Shown here one piece after another: positions 28,036 through 36,977 of a stretch of 64,000 bases of DNA (position 1 is the first letter of the stretch; every line of letters begins with the position of its first letter). The notes beneath the pieces are model-generated. The model had not been told where the DNA came from. It ran no database searches and was given only the letters and a program-made list of their open reading frames with translations. Both the position numbers and the translations under genes were made by a program. The DNA is from Candidimonas nitroreducens (lineage in GTDB: Bacteria > Pseudomonadota > Gammaproteobacteria > Burkholderiales > Burkholderiaceae_B), in assembly GCF_002209565.1 (NCBI RefSeq), contig NZ_NJIH01000003.1:186001-250000 (forward strand), read 5' to 3'.

Positions 28036-29942
28036 GCGGCTTTCTTGCCGTATTGCAGGCGTTTCAAATGCACCAGCAGCAGCGAGATCGCCGCCGGCGT
28101 AATGCCCGAAATGCGTCCCGCCTGGCCTACGGTTTCGGGCCGGGCGGCCTTGAGCCGCTGGCGCACCTCGAAGGACAGGCTGGCGATCGAGTCGTAGTCC
28201 AGATCCACCGGGATAGGCTGGGATTCCAGCGCCGCCAGGCGCTCGACTTCCTCCTGCTGCCGTGTGACATAGCCGGCGTACTTGGCTTGCAGCTCCACTT
28301 GTTCCGCAGCAACGCCGTCTTCCAGGCCCGGGCCGGCAAGCAGGCCATCGCCGCCATCCGAAACCGACATTAGGCCGCGGTAGCTGACTTCGGGTCGCCG
28401 CAATAAGTCGAAAAGTGAGTACTCACGTTCAATTTGCTTCCCAAGCAAGGTTTGCGCCGTATGCGCCGACAAAGTCTTGGGATTGACCCAGGAGGACTTA
28501 AGGCGCTGTACTTCAGCAGCTACCGCGTCGCGTTTGCGATTGAAAGCGTCCCAACGTGCATCATCGACCAGGCCCATATTTCGCCCTACTTCGGTCAAGC
28601 GCATATCGGCATTGTCTTCTCGCAGGCTTAGCCGGTATTCCGCTCTCGAAGTAAACATACGGTACGGCTCGGTAACTCCACGAGTAACCAGGTCATCGAC
28701 CAGCACGCCGAGATACGCTTGATTGCGCGCAGGCACCCAAGGATTCAGTCCACGAGTCTGGCGTGCAGCATTCAGGCCTGCCAGCAAACCCTGTGCCGCG
28801 GCTTCTTCGTAGCCGGTGGTACCGTTGATCTGGCCGGCAAAGAACAAGCCTTCTATGGCTTTAGTTTCCAGGCTTGATTTCAGGCCCCTGGGGTCGAAAT
28901 AATCGTATTCGATAGCGTAGCCCGGCCGCATGATCACGGCGCGCTCCAACCCGGGCAGCGTACGCAGCAAGGCCAGCTGGATATCGAACGGCAAGCTGGT
29001 GGAAACCCCATTGGGATAGATTTCCGTGCTGTGCAAGCCCTCTGGCTCCAGGAACACCTGGTGGCTGTCCTTGTCTGCGAACCTCTGAATCTTGTCCTCA
29101 ATGGACGGGCAATACCGCGGCCCCACTCCTTCAATAATCCCGCTATATAACGGAGATCGATCCAGGCCAGAGCGGATGATATCGTGGGTACGTTGATTGG
29201 TGTGGGTTATCCAGCACGGCATCTGGCGGGGATGCATGTCCGCCGACCCGATATAGGAAAAAACCGGCACTGGCTTGGTATCCCCGGGCTGCACTTCGGT
29301 GCGATCGAAATCTATGCTGCGCGCATCCACACGCGGAGGGGTTCCGGTCTTAAGGCGCCCTTGGGGCAGTTTGAGTTCCTTCAGGCGCTGACCCAGGCTG
29401 ATGGCCGGAGGGTCGCCCGCGCGACCTGCTGAATAATGATCCAATCCCACGTGAATCAAGCCGTTGAGAAAAGTTCCGGCAGTCAAGACAACCGCACGAC
29501 CCTTGAACGTGAGACCTATCTGGGTCACAGCACCAGCAACCCTGTCACCATCCAGCACCAGGTCTTCCACCGACTGCTGGAATATGCTGAGATTTGGCTG
29601 ATTCTGCAGCATCGTTCGTATGGCGCGCCGGTACAGTGACCTATCAGCTTGTGCCCTTGTTGCCCGCACTGCTGGGCCTTTGGATCGATTCAATATACGA
29701 AATTGAATGCCTGCTTGATCCGTGGCTAATGCCATCGCACCGCCCAGGGCGTCGACTTCTTTGACCAGATGTCCTTTACCTATTCCTCCAACAGAAGGAT
29801 TGCAAGACATTTGGCCCAGAGTCTCCATATTGTGCGTCAGCAGCAGCGTGGAAGCGCCGGAGCGAGCGGCAGCTAGGGCGGCTTCCGTGCCCGCATGCCC
29901 GCCACCGATGACGATCACGTCGAATTCTTCAGGGTAAATCAT
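28032..29942 (-). CDS. mnmG: tRNA uridine 5-carboxymethylaminomethyl modification enzyme MnmG (GidA)
   Basis: 636 residues, close to the 629 of E. coli. It has the FAD-binding [18 protein letters not shown] motif at the N-terminus and the conserved [22 protein letters not shown]. With MnmE it builds the 5-carboxymethylaminomethyl group on the wobble uridine of several tRNAs; MnmE is encoded at 37895. The ATG at 29942 starts exactly at the flavin fold; an upstream in-frame codon at 30026 lies within the parS sites. It is the first gene of the leftward mnmG-rsmG-parA-parB operon, beside the putative origin. Confidence 0.98.
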   Translation of the reverse strand: MIYPEEFDVIVIGGGHAGTEAALAAARSGASTLLLTHNMETLGQMSCNPSVGGIGKGHLVKEVDALGGAMALATDQAGIQFRILNRSKGPAVRATRAQADRSLYRRAIRTMLQNQPNLSIFQQSVEDLVLDGDRVAGAVTQIGLTFKGRAVVLTAGTFLNGLIHVGLDHYSAGRAGDPPAISLGQRLKELKLPQGRLKTGTPPRVDARSIDFDRTEVQPGDTKPVPVFSYIGSADMHPRQMPCWITHTNQRTHDIIRSGLDRSPLYSGIIEGVGPRYCPSIEDKIQRFADKDSHQVFLEPEGLHSTEIYPNGVSTSLPFDIQLALLRTLPGLERAVIMRPGYAIEYDYFDPRGLKSSLETKAIEGLFFAGQINGTTGYEEAAAQGLLAGLNAARQTRGLNPWVPARNQAYLGVLVDDLVTRGVTEPYRMFTSRAEYRLSLREDNADMRLTEVGRNMGLVDDARWDAFNRKRDAVAAEVQRLKSSWVNPKTLSAHTAQTLLGKQIEREYSLFDLLRRPEVSYRGLMSVSDGGDGLLAGPGLEDGVAAEQVELQAKYAGYVTRQQEEVERLAALESQPIPVDLDYDSIASLSFEVRQRLKAARPETVGQAGRISGITPAAISLLLVHLKRLQYGKKAA

Positions 29943-29988
29943 TTTTCGCTGGGAAACTTTTAGATGCTGAATTATAGCGCCGAGCTTG

Positions 29989-30004
29989 TGTTTCACGTGG
30001 AACA
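29989..30004. promoter_or_regulatory. parS-like site 1
   Basis: TGTTTCACGTGGAACA differs from the consensus parS (TGTTTCACGTGAAACA) at one base. It lies 47 bases upstream of the mnmG start, so ParB bound here could also affect mnmG transcription. Confidence 0.85.
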
Positions 30005-30025
30005 AAGAAAACATCCAAGCAGGCA

Positions 30026-30041
30026 TGTTTCACGTGAAACA
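30026..30041. promoter_or_regulatory. parS site 2 (perfect consensus)
   Basis: TGTTTCACGTGAAACA is the exact 16-bp bacterial chromosomal parS palindrome. ParB, encoded 3.5 kb away, is the expected ligand. Confidence 0.95.
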
Positions 30042-30089
30042 TAGCTACTAATTATGATTTAAGTTTCACCAAATCAGCATAGAGGAATT

Positions 30090-30105
30090 TGTTCCACGTG
30101 AAACA
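30090..30105. promoter_or_regulatory. parS-like site 3
   Basis: TGTTCCACGTGAAACA, one mismatch from consensus. It is the mirror of site 1: each has one altered half-site, flanking the perfect site 2. Confidence 0.85.
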
Positions 30106-30860
30106 TCAAAACATAGAAAACACAACAAGCCAGTATGTGGATAAGTATGGGGATAACAAGGGAATATCGAGTTGATAGATTGTGAATAAAACTGCACTCA
30201 CAGAACAAAAAGCTAGACGGCACTTAAGGGTAGGGGTAAGCAAATTAACCGCTGAGACAACGCAAAGGCTAAAAATTCAAGACCAATTACCCAGTCATCA
30301 AACTTGACACATGTGAACCCGCTTCAGTCATCCAACATACCGCTGCACCAAACAAACCTGCAGGTACCAAGGCCTGAAACTTATGATCAAGCTATGCTGC
30401 CACAGTTCACATGTGCTCGTATATCTCGTACATGTCAGGGCGTGCCCACAGAAGAGCAACGGCCGTCATTTCTGTCTTTTCCCTAAGATGGGCTTCATGG
30501 GGTGAAATAGCCGAAAAACACCTGGAACCATACATACCAAGCACGCGTAGTGTTTATGTGGATCGTGCCTGACTACAAAATACTCTAGCCAAAGCTGTAC
30601 ATGATTCCATCCTGGCTAAGCCGCCTGGCCTTATAAATATAAAGGCCAGGCCGCAAGCAACGAACAAATGCAGGAAAGCCGAAACACGGGAAAGCCGCAG
30701 AGCAGAACAATTCATCCGCGGATCAAGTTCAAGATCCGGAATGGGCAGCACAAAAATATATGTTGAATTCTTTCAGCACCTGCTCAACGCAGCGCTTCGA
30801 AGAATGCAAATACCCAAGCCGGGCGCTATGGAGAACAAAAGGGCACGAACAAAACAAAAA
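30106..30860. other. Gene-free AT-rich region, candidate origin part A
   Basis: No gene is seen between mnmG and cspA. Within 50 bases are three DnaA-box-like 9-mers in the same orientation: TGTGGATAA at 30136 (perfect complement of TTATCCACA), TGGGGATAA at 30148 (one mismatch) and TGTGAATAA at 30181 (one mismatch). They sit next to three parS sites and the mnmG gene, a common oriC setting, and the region is richer in A/T than the coding DNA around it. A 10-bp inverted repeat lies at 30623-30651. Confidence 0.55.
30623..30651. repeat. Perfect 10-bp inverted repeat with AT loop
   Basis: GCCTGGCCTT and its complement AAGGCCAGGC flank the 9-base loop ATAAATATA. It lies in the gene-free stretch left of cspA. 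There is no T-tract on either side, so it is not a clear terminator; it may be a protein-binding or structured site in the origin region. Confidence 0.6.
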
Positions 30861-30883
30861 CGCCCCGGTTATACACCGGGGCG
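30861..30883 (-). terminator. Rho-independent terminator of cspA
   Basis: A 9-bp stem CGCCCCGGT / ACCGGGGCG with a 5-base loop, followed in the leftward direction by TTTTTGTTTT. It lies 40 bases after the cspA stop. Confidence 0.9.
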
Positions 30884-30923
30884 CTGAAAATCTGTGCAGA
30901 AAACTACACAAATCTAGCAAAGA

Positions 30924-31130
30924 TTATAGAGGGCGGATCTCCGCGGCTTGCGGGCCTTTGGGGCCATCTTTGACTTCGAATTCAACTTCCTGACCTTCGT
31001 TCAAGCTGCGATAGCCGCGGCCTTCGATAGCGGAGAAGTGAGCGAACACGTCGGAACCGCCAGCGTCGGGAGTAATGAAACCGAAGCCTTTATCGGCGTT
31101 GAACCACTTAACTTTGCCCTTTTGAGCCAT
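30924..31130 (-). CDS. CspA-family cold-shock protein
   Basis: 68 residues, a single cold-shock domain with both RNA-binding motifs: KGFGFIT (RNP1) and DVFAHFS (RNP2). Such proteins act as RNA chaperones or transcription antiterminators. The ATG at 31130 fits the family start ([19 protein letters not shown]). The 286-base gap to the divergent aminotransferase leaves room for the long structured 5' leader typical of csp genes. A clear terminator follows. It lies inside the putative origin region. Confidence 0.97.
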   Translation of the reverse strand: MAQKGKVKWFNADKGFGFITPDAGGSDVFAHFSAIEGRGYRSLNEGQEVEFEVKDGPKGPQAAEIRPL

Positions 31131-31416
31131 GATGTGTAGCGTCCTAAAAATAAACAAAATTGCAATGAACCAAGAACGCCGACAAGAACCGGGCTCGATT
31201 CCGCCATGAATGCCATTTATGCAATCAAAGCATGAATCAAGCAAAACGAACCCGTATACGGCTTGATTTCAAGTGCAGGTGTGAGCATAACCACGCTTTG
31301 ATCCTTAATCAAATACTTGTTTACCCCAATGTGGTATTTTTTCGTCGCTAGGGTCAGTATTAGACAACTTAGCCACATTTACGCGCAAAACACCTCCACT
31401 TCCATTTGCCCCTGTC

Positions 31417-32586
31417 ATGAATCTCGAATCCAAACTTCCCAATGTAGGAACCACCATATTCACAGTAATGAGCCAGCTGGCAACAGAACAGCAGGCCATC
31501 AATCTGGGGCAGGGCTTTCCCGACTTCAATCCCGACCCGCGCCTGCTGGACATGGTCAGCAAAGCCATGGCCGACGGACACAATCAATATCCACCCATGC
31601 CCGGCATCGTGGCATTACGCGAAGAGATAGCCTCGAAAGTACACAAACTGTATGGCGCGAATTACGACCCACTGACGGAAATCACCGTTACCAGTGGCGC
31701 CACCGAGGCGTTGATGGCTACCATACAGGCCTTCGTGAGGGCTGGCGACGAAGTCGTGGTCATAGAGCCCTTCTACGACTTGTATCTGCCCGCTATCGAG
31801 CTGGCCGGCGGCATCCCCGTGGTGGTTCCCATGCAGGCTCCGGATGCGACTCATGCTACTTACCGGGTCGATTGGCAGCGTGTACGCGCAGCCATCGGGC
31901 CCGCTACGCGCATGCTGATGCTGAACTTCCCGCATAACCCGACAGGCATCGTCATGACGGAGGCCGATCTCGACGCCCTGGAAAGCATCGTGCAGGACAC
32001 CGGGGTCATGCTGCTGTCCGACGAAGCCTACGAGCACATAGTCTTCGACGGCAACATCCACCAAAGCATCGCGCGCCGCGAACTATTGGCCGCGAATGCC
32101 GTGGTTATATCTTCTTTCGGCAAGACCTACCACACCACCGGATGGAAGATCGGCTACTGCTGCGCCCCGCAAGCTCTGACCGCCGAAATACGCAAAGTGC
32201 ACCAGTTCATTGTGTTCACCGTGCCATCACCCATGCAATATGCGCTGGCACACTACATGCAAGACCCGAAACCTTATCTGGGCTTGTCCGATTTCTATCA
32301 GGCCAAGCGTGATCGCCTGCATGCCGGCCTGGCCAAAACCCGCTTTCAGCCTCTGCCTAGCCTAGGCACTTTCTTTCTGCTGGCCCGCTACGATGCCATT
32401 TCGGATTTGCCTGAAGCAGACTTCGCCCGCTGGCTGACCCTGGAACACGGCGTGGCCGTCATACCCGTGTCCGCTTTCTACCGCCAACCCGATGCCCCGG
32501 AATCGAACCACCGGATCGTACGTTTCTGCTTCGCCAAGCAGGACTCGACGCTGGATGAGGCCGTAGCCAGACTCGCCCGCGTCTGA
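31417..32586 (+). CDS. PLP-dependent aminotransferase, probably methionine aminotransferase
   Basis: 389 residues, fold-type I aminotransferase closest in appearance to the YbdL/kynurenine-aminotransferase group. The PLP-binding lysine is in SSFGKTYHTTGWKIGY (near residue 235), with NFPHNPTG upstream and the C-terminal substrate-binding arginine in the HRIVRFCFAK segment. YbdL-type enzymes prefer methionine and other large amino acids with 2-oxo acids; methionine salvage is a likely role but the substrate is not proven by sequence. Single gene, divergent from cspA, closed by a strong terminator. Confidence 0.9.
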   Translation: MNLESKLPNVGTTIFTVMSQLATEQQAINLGQGFPDFNPDPRLLDMVSKAMADGHNQYPPMPGIVALREEIASKVHKLYGANYDPLTEITVTSGATEALMATIQAFVRAGDEVVVIEPFYDLYLPAIELAGGIPVVVPMQAPDATHATYRVDWQRVRAAIGPATRMLMLNFPHNPTGIVMTEADLDALESIVQDTGVMLLSDEAYEHIVFDGNIHQSIARRELLAANAVVISSFGKTYHTTGWKIGYCCAPQALTAEIRKVHQFIVFTVPSPMQYALAHYMQDPKPYLGLSDFYQAKRDRLHAGLAKTRFQPLPSLGTFFLLARYDAISDLPEADFARWLTLEHGVAVIPVSAFYRQPDAPESNHRIVRFCFAKQDSTLDEAVARLARV

Positions 32587-32682
32587 AACAACCATCTATC
32601 CCTACAGCGGCATGCACCCCGTACAGCCCTGATCGCGAATTCTTCAGACACAGCACACCTACACAAAAAAACGTGACACACC

Positions 32683-32736
32683 GGCTTCAGTCCGGCCAGT
32701 TGCAGGACACTGGCCGGACTGAAGCCGTTTTTTTTA
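32683..32736 (+). terminator. Strong rho-independent terminator
   Basis: A perfect 18-bp stem (32683-32700 with 32711-32728) and a 10-base loop, followed by eight T residues. It ends the aminotransferase transcript and isolates the DnaA-box-bearing region to its right. Confidence 0.95.
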
Positions 32737-32918
32737 ACCCCATCTTACGGGCGTCTCTGCGGTGGATGCGACGGTAATTCCCGCGAGCTTTCCGGCTGGC
32801 GCCCATTCTATGGGATTTTCATCGAGGGTGTCGTGATTGGCTAGCTGCCTGGAAAAAGAGAGATGTTTTGATTTTTTCCTTATTGCTTTCTATAAAAAGA
32901 TAACTGATGATGGGTGTC

Positions 32919-32927
32919 TGTGGATAA
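32919..32927 (-). promoter_or_regulatory. DnaA box (perfect)
   Basis: TGTGGATAA, the complement of TTATCCACA, next to an AT-rich run. Confidence 0.7.
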
Positions 32928-33098
32928 CTGGCATATCTTGTAAAACTTCAAGTATTACAAGAGCTTGCCAGTGATTTTCAGGATGCACAACTGCGGTGTA
33001 GCGCGTGGATCGAAATCGAACAACTTTAGGCTAGACCCGAAAGAGGGCACTTGTCCCTGTTCGATCCACAATCTGTGCACATCGGCGCTTCCTAGCAG

Positions 33099-33107
33099 TT
33101 ATCCACA
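33099..33107 (+). promoter_or_regulatory. DnaA box (perfect)
   Basis: TTATCCACA, facing the box at 32919 across 171 bases. Confidence 0.7.
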
Positions 33108-33245
33108 GCCCTGTATTTTGAAACAAAATGTATAATTATGGTCATGAAGGCTATGGGCAAGCCATGACGGGACACAGCCAGCTATTGGCATAGCGGCCTC
33201 GAGCGCGGCGCTTGCCACGCCTATTCATGTCTGGAAGAGATGGGC

Positions 33246-34295
33246 TCAGGAAGTCTCGAGCGTTTGCCCGGAATCGAACACCAGGCGCTTCTCTGGCCAC
33301 TGCAGCGCGGCCAAACGGAAGCGTGAGGCCCCGATAGGCCGACCGGCCTTGCGGTCACGCCAGCGCGCTCCTACTGAGAAATCCACGCAAAACACATTGC
33401 GGCGCTTGCCGTGCCAACTGATGGGGTCTATGCCGCTGAACAGCAGGCTATAGCGTGCCGCGCCGCTGCGCGGCGGGTTGAACATGCGCCAATAGTGGCC
33501 AATTACCACTGGAACCTGGTCGTCATAGTCGTTCCACCAACTGACCCGATCGGAGAATCGCCAACGGTTGCCGGCGAAAAAAGGCTTGTCGGTCAGGTTT
33601 TCCACCCCCGAAGTCAGCACCTTCAGTGGATTGATCATCTGCTGGGTGGCTTCGTATTGCGCCACGGCGTGCAGGAAGGGGGGAGGATTGTGTTCGTCTT
33701 CCAGTTCCCGGGCCCAGTGCTGCCGCTCTTGCTGATAGCGATGGTAGAGGCCGGTAGTGGTAGCCGTAGCCTGTGCCAGGCGATCCCATTGCCGGAATTG
33801 TTCCGCTACGCTGCCCAGTGGCAGCGATTCCACCGCACGTATCGCCTCGGCCGTCCAGGCGGCATGCACGATACGGATGTCGTGCCGCTGCAGGGCAACG
33901 GGAAGGCTGCCCAGAAATTGCCTGATCTCGTGGCGTTCCGCGGCGGGTGTGCGGCTGAACGGCGCGTAGAACTTCAGGTCGCGTTCGTGGCGCTCGTCGA
34001 AAAACCAGCCCGAACCGTCCTTGGCGTCGTCAACCAGCAGATTCATTTCGTGGTTGCCGAGTATGACGCTGGCGCCGCCGTGTTCCACCAGGGCTTGCAC
34101 GTGGCGGATCACACCGTGGCTGTCGGGCCCGCGATCGCACAGATCGCCGACAAACACCAGCTTGCGCCCGCGCGGGTGCCTGCCGCGCGCGTCATAGCCC
34201 AGATGGCCAAGCAAGGCCACCAGCGCAGTTTTTTCCCCGTGGATGTCGCCGATGATGTCCAGAGGATTGTCGGGCAGGCTTTGGACGAGATGCAT
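33246..34295 (-). CDS. Calcineurin-like metallophosphoesterase
   Basis: 349 residues with the full PPP-type metal-binding set: GDIHG (about 17-21), GDLCDRG (about 50-56) and GNHEMN (about 80-85), then His-bearing strands further on (VIGHYWRMF near 266). This is the group containing bacterial Ser/Thr phosphatases and ApaH-like diadenosine tetraphosphatases; it is longer than ApaH by about 70 residues and lacks its typical C-terminus, so the substrate is open. It faces away from the Nudix gene at 34379, with 83 bases between their starts; both may act on nucleotide phosphates, which is inference. Confidence 0.85.
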   Translation of the reverse strand: MHLVQSLPDNPLDIIGDIHGEKTALVALLGHLGYDARGRHPRGRKLVFVGDLCDRGPDSHGVIRHVQALVEHGGASVILGNHEMNLLVDDAKDGSGWFFDERHERDLKFYAPFSRTPAAERHEIRQFLGSLPVALQRHDIRIVHAAWTAEAIRAVESLPLGSVAEQFRQWDRLAQATATTTGLYHRYQQERQHWARELEDEHNPPPFLHAVAQYEATQQMINPLKVLTSGVENLTDKPFFAGNRWRFSDRVSWWNDYDDQVPVVIGHYWRMFNPPRSGAARYSLLFSGIDPISWHGKRRNVFCVDFSVGARWRDRKAGRPIGASRFRLAALQWPEKRLVFDSGQTLETS

Positions 34296-34378
34296 AGTGA
34301 ATCGAGAATACCACGCCCGATTGGCCGGGAAAGGCCATGCTAAGCTTTGTGGCAGTCTTAGTCAGTTTCGCCCAAACC

Positions 34379-34972
34379 ATGTCAGAGTCAGATAAAGACG
34401 ACACCCATCTTGTCGAAACGCGGGTCGACAGCCAGGTTCTGGTGCAGGGCGGCTTCCTGCAGATGCGCCGCGATACGGTGCGCCTGCCCGATGGCGCGCT
34501 GGCCAGCCGCGAATATGTAGTGCACCCGGGCGCCGTAGTAATCATCCCGCTGCTGGATGACGACAGGGTGCTGCTGGAGCGCCAGTTTCGCTATCCGGTG
34601 GGCCGGGTCATGACCGAATTCCCGGCCGGCAAGCTCGATCCAGGTGAAGATCCGTTGGACTGCGCAAAGCGCGAGCTGTTGGAAGAAACAGGCTACAGGG
34701 CAGGGCAGTGGGCCTGCGCCGGGGCCTTGCACCTGGCCATAGCCTATTCCACCGAAATCATCCATATATTCTTCGCCCGCAACCTGGTGGGGGGCACCCC
34801 GCAGCGTGACGACGACGAATTCCTGGAAGTGGTCACGGCTGGCATCGATGAATTGTCGGAAGCCTGTCGCAGCGGCGGCGTGACGGATGCCAAGACCTTG
34901 ACCTGCATGCTTTGGCTGCAGAATGTGCAGGCTGGAAACTGGCATCTGGACTGGCAGGATACGGAAAGTTGA
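34379..34972 (+). CDS. Nudix hydrolase, ADP-ribose pyrophosphatase-like
   Basis: 197 residues. The Nudix box is GKLDPGEDPLDCAKRELLEETGY (about residues 84-106) with all consensus Gly, Glu and Arg positions. The N-terminal half with RDTVRLPDGALASREYVVHPGAVVIIP matches the ADP-ribose pyrophosphatase (NudF-like) group, which splits ADP-ribose to AMP and ribose-5-phosphate. The ATG at 34379 was chosen because the family N-terminus begins soon after it; an in-frame start at 34337 is possible but would overlap the divergent promoter region. Confidence 0.9.
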   Translation: MSESDKDDTHLVETRVDSQVLVQGGFLQMRRDTVRLPDGALASREYVVHPGAVVIIPLLDDDRVLLERQFRYPVGRVMTEFPAGKLDPGEDPLDCAKRELLEETGYRAGQWACAGALHLAIAYSTEIIHIFFARNLVGGTPQRDDDEFLEVVTAGIDELSEACRSGGVTDAKTLTCMLWLQNVQAGNWHLDWQDTES

Positions 34973-35120
34973 GTGCGGCTTGGCGCGTTGTCAGTTGGCC
35001 GCGCGCCGGGCCTAATCCGTTCGTTGCGAGGCAACGAGAATTCAAGCGCAAGAAACGAATTTCCAGCTGTATGGATGCAGATTAACTTCGCATATATAGT
35101 CCTACGTATCCGGAGCATCC

Positions 35121-36221
35121 ATGAGCCGCAAATCCGCCAACCGCCTGCCAGACAAGACCTATGCCGACGTAGACAGCCGCTGGGCCGCTGTGCTCGCGCG
35201 CGACATTGCTGCCGATGGCCATTTCGTATACGCCGTCAAGACTACCGGCGTGTACTGCAGTCCCAGTTCCTCGGCCCGCCTGCCCAGGCGTGAAAACGTA
35301 GAGTTCTTCGACACCGCGCAAGCCGCGGAAGCGGCGGGGTATCGTGCCAGCCGGCGCATGGTTGCGGATCGCGGCGCGGCGGCAAAGCGACGCACCGCGG
35401 TGGTGGAACAGGCATGTCGGCTCATCGAAACCCTGGATCCACAGCCTGGCTTGCAGGAACTTGCCGCGCAAGCAGGCATCAGCCCGTTCCATTTCCACAG
35501 AATCTTCAAAAGCGAGACCGGCCTTACGCCCAAGGATTACGCCAGCGCCTTTCGCGCCGGCAAGCTGCGCCGCGCATTGGGCCGTGCCGGTACGGTTACG
35601 CATGCCATTTACGACGCCGGTTTCAATTCCAACAGCCGCTTCTACGAGAACTCCACAGCCATGCTGGGCATGCGGCCGCGCGACTATCGCAGCGGGGGTC
35701 GCCATGCCGAGATTCATTTCGCCGTCGGGCAGTGTTCACTGGGTGCGATCCTGGTCGCCCGCAGCCAGCGCGGCATCTGCGCCATATTCCTCGGCGACGA
35801 TCCCGATAAGCTGGTGCGCGAATTGCAAGATCAGTTTCCCGAAGCACACTTGATCGGCGGCGATCGGGATTTCGAGCGACTGGTCGCGCAGGTTGTGGGC
35901 TTCATCGAGGCGCCCGAACAAGGGCTGAACCTGCCGCTGGACATACGCGGCACCGCTTTCCAGGAACGCGTATGGAAAGCCTTGCGTGAAATCCCCCCGG
36001 GCGTGGCGGTCAGCTACGCGCTGGTGGCGCAGCGCATCGGCGCGCCACGGGCCGTGCGGGCCGTGGCGCAGGCCTGCGGCGCCAACCGCCTGGCCGTGGC
36101 CATACCCTGCCATCGTGTGGTGCGCCGCGACGGCGATCTTTCCGGCTATCGCTGGGGCGTCGAGCGCAAGCGCAAATTGCTGCTGCGCGAAGCTGCCACG
36201 GCGGAAGAGGGCTGGAAATGA
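35121..36221 (+). CDS. ada: Ada-type methyltransferase/regulator with degenerate N-terminal zinc site
   Basis: 366 residues with the three Ada parts: N-terminal phosphotriester domain (about 10-85), AraC-type helix-turn-helix (about 95-175) and C-terminal O6-methylguanine-DNA methyltransferase (about 200-360) with the intact acceptor motif AVAIPCHRVVRRDG. In E. coli Ada the N-domain zinc is held by four Cys (38, 42, 69, 72). Here the matching stretches read YCSPSSSAR and YRASRRMVAD, so only the first Cys remains; the others are Ser, Ser and Met. The O6-repair activity should be intact, but zinc binding and methyl-switch activation are doubtful. The nucleotide sequence is clear at these sites. 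Confidence 0.93.
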   Translation: MSRKSANRLPDKTYADVDSRWAAVLARDIAADGHFVYAVKTTGVYCSPSSSARLPRRENVEFFDTAQAAEAAGYRASRRMVADRGAAAKRRTAVVEQACRLIETLDPQPGLQELAAQAGISPFHFHRIFKSETGLTPKDYASAFRAGKLRRALGRAGTVTHAIYDAGFNSNSRFYENSTAMLGMRPRDYRSGGRHAEIHFAVGQCSLGAILVARSQRGICAIFLGDDPDKLVRELQDQFPEAHLIGGDRDFERLVAQVVGFIEAPEQGLNLPLDIRGTAFQERVWKALREIPPGVAVSYALVAQRIGAPRAVRAVAQACGANRLAVAIPCHRVVRRDGDLSGYRWGVERKRKLLLREAATAEEGWK

Positions 36222-36320
36222 AGCGCTGGTAGGGGCTGTGGAAAATGATCGAGGCCGCGATAGCATTCCCGCGCCCAGTCGCTGGCGGCTCGCAAGCTGA
36301 ATGGTTGTGGAGCGACGTGT

Positions 36321-36833
36321 CTATGTGGCGGCCGCCATTTCCGCCAGTTTGGCGATGGTATTCATATTGCGCGCCGTTCCTGATTCGGCGGCCGGTATCC
36401 TGAATTTCGATCGCCCCATACCCGAGCCGTACCATACATAGATTTCCCGCTTGCCGAGCCGGGCCTCTTCGTCCTGGCGGCCGCGGGCATGCTCGAGCGC
36501 GTCGGCTGCAGGCGGCGCATCGAGAAAGATTGCTGCGACCTGGCTCGGCGCGGCATCGGGAAAGGGATTGGCTTTCAGCACGTCGGCCATTTCCGATGCC
36601 GTGCGAATCGCGACACCCACGGGCTTGCCCGCGTATTCTCGCAGGCGGTTTTCCAGCCGCCTCTTGACTTGCGTTTCGGGCAGCGGGCTTGAAAACACCA
36701 CATTGCCGCTGGCAATATAGGTGCGAACCTCCGAGAAGCCCTCGGCCATGCACATGGCTTTGAGTTCAGTCATGGGCAGTTTGCCGGTTCCGCCAACGTT
36801 TACCGCGCGCAGCAGGGCTATATAGGCTGTCAT
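36321..36833 (-). CDS. DUF1697 family protein
   Basis: 170 residues, full family length. It begins MTAYIALLRAVNVGGTGKLP with the conserved LRAVNVGG and TYIASGNVVF segments and ends with a positively charged tail. The function of DUF1697 proteins is not established. The ATG at 36833 was chosen because the conserved domain begins there. It stands alone, convergent with ada and divergent from the exported hydrolase gene. Confidence 0.88.
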   Translation of the reverse strand: MTAYIALLRAVNVGGTGKLPMTELKAMCMAEGFSEVRTYIASGNVVFSSPLPETQVKRRLENRLREYAGKPVGVAIRTASEMADVLKANPFPDAAPSQVAAIFLDAPPAADALEHARGRQDEEARLGKREIYVWYGSGMGRSKFRIPAAESGTARNMNTIAKLAEMAAAT

Positions 36834-36977
36834 GAGTGTTTCCCGTGCTGGAGTTGGATAGCGGTCATACGCCGTACCAAGTGTACCGTCCGCGCTTCGC
36901 TTTTGCGCCCGAAGATTGACCGGCTCATTGCCAGGATCTATAGTTTTTCGCCGAAACTCTCGTCCCATGGGGTTCGC

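Larger units (their letters stand above)
32737..33245. other. Gene-free region, candidate origin part B
   Basis: No gene is seen. There are two perfect DnaA boxes in opposite orientation: TGTGGATAA at 32919-32927 and TTATCCACA at 33099-33107. Between them lie an inverted repeat GTGGATCGA (33005-33013) / TCGATCCAC (33061-33069) and the palindrome TGTGCACA (33074-33081). Just left of the first box is an AT-rich run (about 32850-32910) that could serve as an unwinding element. This looks at least as origin-like as the region beside mnmG. Confidence 0.55.
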
